Part shown: positions 36,883-44,967 of the stretch, in pieces
How positions within the stretch are numbered: position 1 is the stretch's first letter
How the letters are laid out: each line of letters starts with the position of its first letter
Source: Candidatus Finniella inopinata
GTDB taxonomy: Bacteria > Pseudomonadota > Alphaproteobacteria > Paracaedibacterales > CAITNM01
NCBI GenBank assembly: GCA_943322985.2
Contig: CALPGA020000008.1
Location: forward strand, 1-48,012
Length of the DNA stretch: 48,012 nt
Direction of reading: 5' to 3'
Program-made: the position numbers and the translations under genes
The notes under the pieces: generated by a model
The model's input: the letters and a program-made list of their open reading frames with translations, nothing else
What the model was told of the DNA's origin: nothing
The model's database searches: none

Positions 36883-38199
36883 TCACCCGCCACTAATTAT
36901 GCTTTGACTGAAAAAACTTCCACCGTCTCTATTGGAAAATGATTGAGAAATTTTTATTCCTTTTCTATCAACAGTCACACTTAATGTGCCATCCGTGGAC
37001 TTTAAAGCTTTTTCAATTTCACGAAGCTTTTTAATTTTTTTCTTATTTAGTGCAATAACTTTATCGCCTTCTTGAAACAATCCACTATTGCCTGCCTGCT
37101 TGACTATCACGCCGTTTGGCGTTTGTTCAAATTGCACATTCCCCAAAAGCTTATTGTCTACTTCTTGAGTGGAAGATTTTGGCTCTTTAATAGGGATAAA
37201 TCTCGCATCTTGTAAACTATTTTCTCTCCATATTTTTAAAGTAACCTCTTCCTCTAAACTTGAAGTTTTTTCAAAAAAATCTAGCTCTTCCGGAGTACTT
37301 AGTTTTTGCCCATTAACTTCTACAATCACATCTCCATGTTTTAAAACACTTTTCGCAGGAGAGCTGCTATCAATTTCATTCACAATCACGCCAAAAAGAT
37401 TTTTGTCTTCTAGTCCACAACTTTCTAGCATATTGGGTGTCATCATCTGTGTGTTAACACCCCACCAAGCACAAGGTTTTTTCAAAATTTCTTTGTTGAA
37501 ATAGTATCCAATCATGCTGGCTGGAATAAAGAAAGAAAGCCCTCCCATGCGTGGAATAGCAAAAGCCATACCAATCATTTCTCCCATGGAATTAACCATC
37601 GGCCCTCCTGAATTTCCAACACCGATGTGCGCATCACTTTGCAACACAACTTTTCCATCAACTACCCTGTTAATAAATGAAACTAACCCTCGAAAAATAC
37701 TGGTTTTACCCATGCCAAAAGCATTACCAGCAACAAGAACTGGCTCGCCTAAATCTATTTGTGTCTTTGAATTTGCAAGCTTCAGACATGATAAATTTTT
37801 TGTATCAATTTTTAAAAATGCAATATCCGCAGCAGCATTGCTAAAAACCTTTGTAGCTTGCATTTTTCTACCATCATTAAGACCGACAAAGATCCGTGTT
37901 GCATCTTGCACAACATGATTACACGTCACGATATACCCATCAGAACTAATAATGCAGCCAGTTCCACTTGAGTTGCCATGACGTTTAGCTCCAAATAGCA
38001 TCGATTCAATATCGCCTAATTCAAAGGGCTGGAAGATTTCACCATCCCTTTCTCTATATGCATAAACATCCACAACAGCAGCTGTTGTTGCTTTAGCTAA
38101 AAGAACCGAATCAAATAAGGGAATTGGATCTTTTTTTTCATGACTTGCAAATAAGCACGTAAATACAGTTAACGCGCCACACAACACCAATCTGATCAT
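36883..38199 (-). CDS. HtrA/Deg-type periplasmic serine protease
   Basis: The 438-residue protein has a signal peptide (MIRLVLCGALTVFTCLFAS). The trypsin-like domain has the triad His95 (VTCNHVV), Asp125 (AAADIAFLKI) and Ser197 (GVGNSGGPM). Two PDZ domains follow: about 265-340 (SSSPAKSVLKHGDVIVEVNG) and 350-430 (GLFQEGDKVIALNKKK). HtrA proteases degrade or refold damaged envelope proteins. An ATG four codons upstream is in frame, but GGAGG lies five bases before the ATG at 38199, which is taken as start. All catalytic residues are intact. Confidence 0.92.
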   Translation of the reverse strand: MIRLVLCGALTVFTCLFASHEKKDPIPLFDSVLLAKATTAAVVDVYAYRERDGEIFQPFELGDIESMLFGAKRHGNSSGTGCIISSDGYIVTCNHVVQDATRIFVGLNDGRKMQATKVFSNAAADIAFLKIDTKNLSCLKLANSKTQIDLGEPVLVAGNAFGMGKTSIFRGLVSFINRVVDGKVVLQSDAHIGVGNSGGPMVNSMGEMIGMAFAIPRMGGLSFFIPASMIGYYFNKEILKKPCAWWGVNTQMMTPNMLESCGLEDKNLFGVIVNEIDSSSPAKSVLKHGDVIVEVNGQKLSTPEELDFFEKTSSLEEEVTLKIWRENSLQDARFIPIKEPKSSTQEVDNKLLGNVQFEQTPNGVIVKQAGNSGLFQEGDKVIALNKKKIKKLREIEKALKSTDGTLSVTVDRKGIKISQSFSNRDGGSFFSQSIISGG

Positions 38200-38252
38200 C
38201 AACACCTCCATATTCTTTTTTATTAGACTAGAAAATTTTGATTAAAAAATTG

Positions 38253-39461
38253 TTAAGAAGCCTCTTTAGAAAGTGGCCAAGTTAAAAATACTAAAATTGC
38301 TGTTAAGATTGCCATACCAATATACACAGGAATTATAGTGCCATCAAAAAATACTCCAACCACTAAAACTAACCCTGCAACCACGCCGTTTCGCATTAAT
38401 CCAAGGAAAGCAATTGCTAATCCTCGCTGCTCCGGCGCGCACTCAATTGCTTTTGTTCCACAGCTTGAAAGGGTTGCTGAAAGGCTTAAGTTTAAAATGC
38501 ACATAATCGCAACTATAGAAAATGGCAACTGAAGAATATCAAGTGTTGTCCCTAAAGTGATTAAGCATAAAAAAGCCAGATTTAGGTACAATCCATAGCG
38601 AATAGACTTGGCAATTCCCCATTTCACAACATGCTGACGGTACGCTACCGATCCAATTAAGTTCATAACTACTGGAACAAGCTGTATATATGCGTACGAA
38701 GTTGGCAAAAACTTGAAATGATCAATAAAAATAAAAGAACTATTTACCCCGTAAACTGCTGCAATACCAACCGGTAAGCCATGACAAATAGAAAGAGCTA
38801 TAAAATGCCGGTTGTTAGTTAATACCTTTAGATTTTTTAAAATATGATTCCAGCCCATTGTATCAACATGGCTTTTATGAGTTTCTGGCATTTTTTTAAC
38901 AAATATTAGCCATAAGCAAGCAGCTATTACACCTAACGCCCAAAAATTCGCCTGCCATCCAAACCATTTTAGCAAATGAGCACCAAATACAGGAGCAACA
39001 GCAAACATAATAGGAAAGCTCATGCTATAGGTTGCCATATAACGCGCGTATACTGACCCGCTAAACATATCAGACAAAATGGAAATACTAATTACCGATA
39101 TTCCACCAGCACCAATAGCTTGCAAAAATCGTAACACAATAAATGATTCAATATTCCACGAAAGGCAGCATAGGAAAGAACATACGGAAAATATCCCAAG
39201 AGATGACAACATTGCGGGCCTTCGCCCTTTAGTATCACTCCAATGGCCATACAGCATACCAACAACAGCCGCCACAATTGGTGTTTGCATCATACTAAAT
39301 TGTATCATCCACTCTGATGTTTCAAAGTGACGCCTCAAAAAAGGTGCAGCAGGTAAATAAATATCAATACTGGCAACCATCAACACACCAGCAATCATTA
39401 ACAAAGCTGGGTATAGGGTTGTGTACTGGAACTTTGTTAGGCCGAAATTTTCTTTAGGCAT
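38253..39461 (-). CDS. Bcr/CflA-type MFS drug transporter
   Basis: The 402-residue protein has twelve predicted helices and the Bcr/CflA marks: ASIDIYLPAAPFLRRHFE in the first loop, the MFS motif GHWSDTKGRRPAML, and RFLQAIGAGGISVISISIL with motif C character. Such pumps export drugs or sulfonamides by proton antiport; the actual substrate is unknown. Its start overlaps the hemB 3' end by 25 bases, so it is translated from the L,D-transpeptidase-mutM-hemB message. Confidence 0.88.
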   Translation of the reverse strand: MPKENFGLTKFQYTTLYPALLMIAGVLMVASIDIYLPAAPFLRRHFETSEWMIQFSMMQTPIVAAVVGMLYGHWSDTKGRRPAMLSSLGIFSVCSFLCCLSWNIESFIVLRFLQAIGAGGISVISISILSDMFSGSVYARYMATYSMSFPIMFAVAPVFGAHLLKWFGWQANFWALGVIAACLWLIFVKKMPETHKSHVDTMGWNHILKNLKVLTNNRHFIALSICHGLPVGIAAVYGVNSSFIFIDHFKFLPTSYAYIQLVPVVMNLIGSVAYRQHVVKWGIAKSIRYGLYLNLAFLCLITLGTTLDILQLPFSIVAIMCILNLSLSATLSSCGTKAIECAPEQRGLAIAFLGLMRNGVVAGLVLVVGVFFDGTIIPVYIGMAILTAILVFLTWPLSKEAS

Positions 39462-40432
39462 CTACTAATCTCTTTTGCTGCATAGGTAATAATTTTTGAA
39501 GCCCCTGCCCGTTTAAAGCTAAGGCAAGTTTCATAAAACGCATCTTCTTCTACAATTGCGCCATTTTTTGCGGCGTACTTTATCATGGCATATTCACCGC
39601 TAACTTGATAAACCCAAATGGGCGCGCCAAAACTTTTAGCTTGTGAAACAACATCTAAGTAAGGTAATCCCGGTTTGACAATTATGGCATCTGCACCTTC
39701 GGTAATATCTTGTTTAATATCACGCAACGCTTCAACTGCGTTAGCAGGGTTAAGCTGATAAGTCTTTTTATCTCCCTGCAGATTCGCCCCAACGGCACTG
39801 CGAAATGGCCCATAAAAAGTTGAAGCATACTTTACCCCATAGCTTACCAACAATACATTAACGTGCCCTTTTGCTTCTAATGCCTTGCGAATAGCTTGAA
39901 TTCTGCCATCCATCATATCTGACGGGCAAATTCCATCAGAACCTGCTTCAACTTGGTTCAAAGTTTGCTTAATTAAAACATCAATGGTTACATCGTTTTC
40001 AACATCACCATTTTTTAAAATGCCATCATGCCCATGGGTTGTGTATGGGTCTAATGCCACATCCGTCAGCACCACCATTTTGGGAACGCATTCTTTAATT
40101 TTTCTAATAGCTTTGCATATTAGGTTTTTCGGGTTTAGCGCCTCAATCGCATTTTCTGTTTTTAACGCACTTGGAGTTTTGGGGAATAAAAGTATTGCCC
40201 GAATACCCAGCTGATATGCTTCTTCCACTTGCTCCGGCAACTCATCAACCAAATACCGACGCACACCAGGCATTGTTTCAATTTCTATATCATCCCCAGG
40301 CTCACAAACAAAGATCGGCCATATAAAGTCACTTGGGTTTAAATGGTTTTCTTGAAACAACTCACGCACTGAAGCAGACTGACGCAAACGTCGAAGACGC
40401 AAATTTGGATACGCTGCTACTGTTAAAGACAT
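39437..40432 (-). CDS. hemB: Delta-aminolevulinic acid dehydratase, zinc-independent type
   Basis: The 331-residue enzyme condenses two 5-aminolevulinates to porphobilinogen in haem synthesis. The Schiff-base lysines are Lys201 (SYGVKYASTFYGPF) and Lys253 (AIIVKPGLPYLD). The metal site reads TDVALDPYTTHGHDG (123-137). The Cys residues that bind catalytic zinc in E. coli or yeast are replaced by Ala and Asp, as in the magnesium-dependent enzymes of Rhodobacter and Bradyrhizobium. It lies 24 bases after mutM and overlaps the MFS gene. Confidence 0.96.
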   Translation of the reverse strand: MSLTVAAYPNLRLRRLRQSASVRELFQENHLNPSDFIWPIFVCEPGDDIEIETMPGVRRYLVDELPEQVEEAYQLGIRAILLFPKTPSALKTENAIEALNPKNLICKAIRKIKECVPKMVVLTDVALDPYTTHGHDGILKNGDVENDVTIDVLIKQTLNQVEAGSDGICPSDMMDGRIQAIRKALEAKGHVNVLLVSYGVKYASTFYGPFRSAVGANLQGDKKTYQLNPANAVEALRDIKQDITEGADAIIVKPGLPYLDVVSQAKSFGAPIWVYQVSGEYAMIKYAAKNGAIVEEDAFYETCLSFKRAGASKIITYAAKEISRCLKKISA

Positions 40433-40456
40433 TTTATAAAGTAACCTTTTTACACA

Positions 40457-41272
40457 TTAGTTTTGCTGACACGTTGGACAATAATACGTTGAACGACCAG
40501 CTTGGGCATCACGCTTAATTGTGCCTGAACACGAATCAGTTAAGCAAGGATTACCTTTTTGGTCGTACACCCTAAACTGATGCTGAAAATACCCAAGAGT
40601 TCCATCAACTGTTCTATGATCACGCAGTGATGCTCCACCCGATTCAATCGCCCGCTCTAGCACTTCGCAGATATTCTTCAATAAAAACTGTGTCTGTTTA
40701 AGGGTAATGGAATCCGACGCTTTAAAGGGCGATAACCCACTTTGCCAAAGCGCTTCGCACACGTAAATATTTCCAAGCCCAGCGATAATAGCCTGATCAA
40801 GTAATGACGTTTTTAACGGACGCGTAGTGCGCTGCAAACTTTTGTAAAAATCATCAGGCTCTATTTCAAAAGGTTCTGGCGCCATTGTATTGACTGACGC
40901 ACACATTTGCCCCTTTGGCAGCAGGTCCATATCACCAAAACGACGCGCATCATTAAAAGCGAACATCATATCATCAACCTGCCAAACCACATGATCATGC
41001 TTTTGATGAATATAATCAGCCACAGAACTTCGCTGAATGCGCCCACTCATTCCCAAATGCATCATCCAAGTGTAATCAGGCAATGCAATAAGAATATATT
41101 TTCCACGGCGATTAATTTTGTTAACCACCTGCCCTTGCAAGCGCTCCGCAAACATCGGTGGAAAAGGATTCCTTAAATTTGATCTGTGCAAAGCCACATT
41201 TTGTAAAACCTTACCTTCCATATAGGGACGAAGCCCCCGGCATACGGTTTCAACTTCGGGTAGCTCAGGCAC
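40457..41272 (-). CDS. mutM: Formamidopyrimidine-DNA glycosylase
   Basis: The 271-residue bifunctional glycosylase/lyase removes 8-oxoguanine. The mature enzyme must begin with Pro, and PELPEVETVCRGL follows directly after a GTG at 41270-41272, so GTG is the start. The longer open frame from 41353 adds 27 unrelated residues. LGMSGRIQR, the helix-two-turn-helix and NIYVCEALWQSGLSP are present. The C-terminal zinc finger is C-x4-C...C-x2-C (PCLTDSC, YYCPTCQ). GTGCCTGA overlaps the stop of the upstream L,D-transpeptidase gene by 8 bases, implying translational coupling. Confidence 0.96.
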   Translation of the reverse strand: MPELPEVETVCRGLRPYMEGKVLQNVALHRSNLRNPFPPMFAERLQGQVVNKINRRGKYILIALPDYTWMMHLGMSGRIQRSSVADYIHQKHDHVVWQVDDMMFAFNDARRFGDMDLLPKGQMCASVNTMAPEPFEIEPDDFYKSLQRTTRPLKTSLLDQAIIAGLGNIYVCEALWQSGLSPFKASDSITLKQTQFLLKNICEVLERAIESGGASLRDHRTVDGTLGYFQHQFRVYDQKGNPCLTDSCSGTIKRDAQAGRSTYYCPTCQQN

Positions 41273-41792
41273 TATGCACGTACCCAAGGTCGTCACCCAC
41301 AACCCAATAGGTATCAAAAGTTGCCGTTTCAACCAGGTTAAGAAGATCTTCAAATTTCAGTGCCAAACACCCTGCAGTAGGTGTCATAGCTTCATTCATC
41401 TGGTGAATAAAAATTGCACTTCCGCATTCTGGAATTATCGGATCGGTATTATGACTAGTGGTAATGAAAAGGTCGTACACATTATCTTCTCGCCATAGTT
41501 TCTCATGGGAAAAAGGGTGTGGCGTAGTAATGCACGTGTTGTAAGCAATATCATCTGAGTCATCTGACCACCCCATATTGGAGGTGATTTCAATAATAGG
41601 CAAAACAGTTTTAGGTTTAGACATTTTATCGGGGCGATAATACACAGTTAGAAGCTTCCAAGACCCTATAGGTGTACACCAATCCCCTTCTTGCTTAGGC
41701 CCTAAAAAATCATTAACCCCTACCCGGCATGGCAAAATTTTGTTTTGCCACGAAACCTGTTGGTTACTAATTTGCTGCAATATTTGCTTCAC
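41265..41792 (-). CDS. L,D-transpeptidase (YkuD) family protein
   Basis: The 175-residue protein keeps the YkuD catalytic pattern: His130 in AIFIHQMNEAM and Cys142 in TPTAGCLAL. GDWCTPIGSW earlier is also typical. YkuD enzymes form meso-diaminopimelate cross-links in peptidoglycan or attach lipoproteins. There is no visible signal peptide, which is usual for this small alphaproteobacterial subfamily but leaves its location unclear. It is the first gene of the operon with mutM and hemB. Confidence 0.85.
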   Translation of the reverse strand: MKQILQQISNQQVSWQNKILPCRVGVNDFLGPKQEGDWCTPIGSWKLLTVYYRPDKMSKPKTVLPIIEITSNMGWSDDSDDIAYNTCITTPHPFSHEKLWREDNVYDLFITTSHNTDPIIPECGSAIFIHQMNEAMTPTAGCLALKFEDLLNLVETATFDTYWVVGDDLGYVHSA

Positions 41793-41859
41793 TTTGTCAC
41801 ACTAAAATTATTGTGGGCGCCTTCAAAATTTCATGTATTTACAGAAGGCGCTTACTTCC

Positions 41860-42378
41860 TTAATCTATTTTTTGTTTTGGCGAAAGTGCTCTGCGCACCC
41901 CTGTTAGTAAAAGCTCATCAACCCCAATTTCAAAGGTTCTAGCCAGTTGTAGTAACTGTCCAAAAGTGAGTTTTTCTAAAACAGGGAGAGTCCAAATTCG
42001 GTTGTCAGTAGTCATCTCATTAAAAAAACCAAATCGTTTTGCTATAGTAGGCAAGCCCAAATATTCAGCTACCGCAAACACACCCACTTGTTCCGCCAGT
42101 GAAGTCACACCCCACTGCTGCGCCATATCAGATAATCCTAATTGCTCTACCCTAGCAGACAAACCCAAACGTTCTGCTATTAGCCCAATATTCGGAGTTA
42201 AAAACTGGCAACAAGTAATACTTTGAATTTCTTTGATATCTTTATCTTCAGCAAATTTCTTACCTGAAGGTAATTTTATTTTTACTTGGTGAGTATCAGT
42301 CGTCTCTTCCTCATCAGCTCCAACAAGAAGTGGTAATGAAGTTAATACAACAAGCAGTAATTTATTTAAGTAGGTCAT
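41860..42378 (-). CDS. Secreted protein with six nonapeptide repeats
   Basis: I do not recognise this 172-residue protein. It has a signal peptide (MTYLNKLLLVVLTSLPLLVG) and an acidic linker. Residues 64-117 are six exact-length 9-residue repeats with pattern xxxxAExLG (for example VTSLAEQVG, VFAVAEYLG, LPTIAKRFG). The repeats predict a regular helical stack. The C-terminal LLQLARTFEIGVDELLL resembles a helix-turn-helix recognition segment, though a DNA-binding role is odd in an exported protein. It stands alone between two operons. Confidence 0.68.
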   Translation of the reverse strand: MTYLNKLLLVVLTSLPLLVGADEEETTDTHQVKIKLPSGKKFAEDKDIKEIQSITCCQFLTPNIGLIAERLGLSARVEQLGLSDMAQQWGVTSLAEQVGVFAVAEYLGLPTIAKRFGFFNEMTTDNRIWTLPVLEKLTFGQLLQLARTFEIGVDELLLTGVRRALSPKQKID

Positions 42379-42563
42379 GATATCCCTTAAAAATTAGTTT
42401 TCACCATAGTATGAGAAAACAAAGAAGTCTGGCAAACAAAAAGAGAAATACCATTTTTGTTAGTTAGTGTTTTTATTTGTCAACCCGTGTTTTTTCCGGG
42501 TAGACGAATAATTTAGTGAAGGGTAGATATAAAATACAAATTAACTTAAGAAAAGAATCATTT

Positions 42564-44006
42564 ATGAAAATTTTTAATATATTTGTATTATTTATTTCCA
42601 TTCTCACACTAAATAATTCTATTGTTTCTATGACTCCTGAATGCAGTTCAGAATATCGCGGTTCAGAACACCTAACACGCCCATTAAATATGACTCAATT
42701 GGTCGATCTAGTCAGCGATGCACTTTCAAACGGATCACTTACATTTAATAGCCCTGTTCCACCTGAAATGTATGATGTTTTCATGAATGGCATGGAAAAA
42801 GTTCGGAACACAATTCCAGATCATGAATCAGAACTAAGAATTATCACTGAAAAGGCAAGAACCCTACTTGAATCGGGCGAACTGACTTCAAAATGGCTAA
42901 TGCACTTGAGTTTATGTACTGCTGCAGTATTAAGCCCAGCTGATGATATGCAAAATTTTCACTTAACTTTAGGCGGAAGCACTATTGAAGAAGGGTTTGA
43001 AAGGTTTACTTGTCTGCATGACAATGCTGGCTCTCTAAGAGATAATTTTTCTGAATTCAGAAGTAAGGGCCCCATTGGCAAAGAGATAGACTTTGGACGT
43101 TTTTCGCTAACATTTGATTCATCAAGCAAAATAAACTGGGTTTTCGATTACTGCTTTTGGATGCCATGGATTGGAAAAAAACCATTCTTTAAAGCAAATA
43201 CTTTTAACAAAGCATATGCAAACCGTATTGCAATAGTAGGTATTCCTCTGCAAGATTGTGGCTATGACGGCTTTTTAACCGCTCCTCCACTTAGCGTTGC
43301 TATTCATGATATGGGTCATGCTGATGATTATTTTTCATATAGACGTAACCCTGAAAGAATATTTTTTGATACACCTAATGATACTAGAGATATACTAGTC
43401 GCCTTCGCCAGAACCTTATGGAATGCAGCAGAGATGGGGCAAGAAAAAGGTAGAATAAAAGATTCAATTAATGATTATATTTTGTTCCTTATATTACACG
43501 AAAATATATCTGATGGCCTGCCTGAGGATATTTATACGGCAACAACACCTTTAAATGAATTTATTGAAACGGTACTAGAAAATGCCCAAAAATCTCTTGA
43601 AGAAAATGCTAAAATAAGTTATTCAACGGCACAACTATACTGGCGAACACAGCTTGAAGCAGATGGCGTTAAAAATATTAAGGTTATTCGTCCTGAAACA
43701 ATAGAGGAATGTAGGATCTTTTTTAAATATGAAATGAGTTTCGACGATTTTGAATCGTTTAGCGGTACGCGAATAGAAAGAACACGCGCTATTTATTACT
43801 CAACTGAAGAGGATCCTGAATTTAAACGTTTTTCTAAAAGCTCGGCTTACGAAAATGAAAAACTAGAGTTGGAACGTTCAGTTAAATTCATAAATCATCT
43901 TGGATTTACGGACATTACGGTGGATAATTATTATGCCTTCTTATTAAGTAAATTTGCCGATTTTAAATCACTTTTTAACAGCGCATCCTCAGCAGCGCAC
44001 CCTTAG
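42564..44006 (+). CDS. Secreted protein with HDxxH motif
   Basis: The 480-residue product starts at ATG 42564 with a signal peptide (MKIFNIFVLFISILTLNNSI). An upstream in-frame GTG would place charged sequence before it and is disfavoured. No family is recognised with confidence. Residues around 246-258 read LSVAIHDMGHADD, a His-Asp pair followed by His and Asp-Asp. This recalls metal-binding HD-type hydrolases or other His/Asp metal sites; a second LILHENISDGLPED segment could supply further ligands. An imperfect hairpin (GTCAACCCG with CGGGTAGAC, 42479-42505) lies upstream. Confidence 0.65.
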   Translation: MKIFNIFVLFISILTLNNSIVSMTPECSSEYRGSEHLTRPLNMTQLVDLVSDALSNGSLTFNSPVPPEMYDVFMNGMEKVRNTIPDHESELRIITEKARTLLESGELTSKWLMHLSLCTAAVLSPADDMQNFHLTLGGSTIEEGFERFTCLHDNAGSLRDNFSEFRSKGPIGKEIDFGRFSLTFDSSSKINWVFDYCFWMPWIGKKPFFKANTFNKAYANRIAIVGIPLQDCGYDGFLTAPPLSVAIHDMGHADDYFSYRRNPERIFFDTPNDTRDILVAFARTLWNAAEMGQEKGRIKDSINDYILFLILHENISDGLPEDIYTATTPLNEFIETVLENAQKSLEENAKISYSTAQLYWRTQLEADGVKNIKVIRPETIEECRIFFKYEMSFDDFESFSGTRIERTRAIYYSTEEDPEFKRFSKSSAYENEKLELERSVKFINHLGFTDITVDNYYAFLLSKFADFKSLFNSASSAAHP

Positions 44007-44018
44007 AATATCTAATCG

Positions 44019-44059
44019 CAGCATGAACATTGCTAAATGCAATCTTGTTCATGTTGCTG
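44019..44059 (+). terminator. Large nested hairpin after the HDxxH gene
   Basis: CATGAAC (44022-44028) pairs with GTTCATG (44047-44053) and inside it ATTGC pairs with GCAAT around TAAAT. Outer CAG/CTG pairs extend it. A short TTTCT follows, so it may terminate the rightward gene, but the T run is weak. Confidence 0.45.
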
Positions 44060-44136
44060 TTTCTCAAAAGGCTGTGGCTTCAAAGGGGCTCAGCAGTAGC
44101 AATAATAAAAATCTAGGACAATGGTTATTGAAAAAT

Positions 44137-44967
44137 TTACCCTCTAATATTCGTTAAGCACCTAGCCACGGTATCAAGCACATTTTCCATAGTCGTAGAT
44201 GCTGTCATCGCTTCCCCAACGGTTTCAATGCTCATTCCATATTGTCCTAACACTTTTTTTGTTACGGCATCTTGATAAGGAATGTAGGGATTATTTGAAA
44301 TAAACAAAAAGTCCTTATCTTTTACATCCCCAAAATCTTTTGTCATTTCACGCAATGTATCTTCAGTGCTTGCTCTTGTACCATCTGGTTGCTGACCTGA
44401 CTGTATTGAAACGGTTGGAATTTCTTTGAAGGAATCTGGCTTAGGTATTTGCTGCCATATTTCATTAACCATTGCCATTTCAGTAGTGGCCGCCCCTTTG
44501 GTTTCTAATACTTTAGCCATTTCTTTATCAGCGTCATTTCCAATTTTCAAATTACGGGTTGAACCAAGTAAATACACTTTATTCCAAGTAATACCTTGCT
44601 GCTGAAGCTTCATTAAAAATGCAATGCGATCTTGAACTCTTGGTGTAGTCGCACCAAAAATAACAACTGCATCATAGTGCTTTTCGGTTGGAAGCTTTGC
44701 TTTTGCTAGACTAGAGTTTTTCACTATTTCGGTCAGTTTAGCACGCTGTGCATCATCAAACAGACTGTACACATCCCAGCGCTCTAAACCTTTTGGGCGA
44801 ATCCACTTGAAATTACTTTGCTTTACCGCTGTTTCAAGGTTTTCAACACCACTTGTACCAGTGATTGTGAAAATATCTTTTAACAATTGTGTTGGGCCAT
44901 TATTCCAAATTGTTTCGCAGCTAAATAGTGTGCTTGCAAATGCCAAGGATATAAAAAATTTTTTCAT
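44137..44967 (-). CDS. Secreted YdcF/DUF218-like protein (tentative)
   Basis: The 276-residue protein has a signal peptide ending LFSC, so it may be a lipoprotein, although Phe at -2 is unusual in a lipobox. The core YDAVVIFGATTPRVQDRIAFL, then VYLLGSTRNLKI, STEDTLREM and FLFISNNPYIPYQDA follow the order of YdcF-type DUF218 proteins (start strand, sG loop, S/TxEN, TS..H.PR). Function of that family is poorly known; some members act in envelope polysaccharide metabolism. Its ATG overlaps the lysK stop as ATGA, so it is translated after LysK from one message. Confidence 0.6.
   Translation of the reverse strand: MKKFFISLAFASTLFSCETIWNNGPTQLLKDIFTITGTSGVENLETAVKQSNFKWIRPKGLERWDVYSLFDDAQRAKLTEIVKNSSLAKAKLPTEKHYDAVVIFGATTPRVQDRIAFLMKLQQQGITWNKVYLLGSTRNLKIGNDADKEMAKVLETKGAATTEMAMVNEIWQQIPKPDSFKEIPTVSIQSGQQPDGTRASTEDTLREMTKDFGDVKDKDFLFISNNPYIPYQDAVTKKVLGQYGMSIETVGEAMTASTTMENVLDTVARCLTNIRG

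Noticed and set aside
41273-41353. Extended MutM start
   Set aside because: The extra 27 residues are the overlapping L,D-transpeptidase gene in another frame and would block the essential N-terminal proline.
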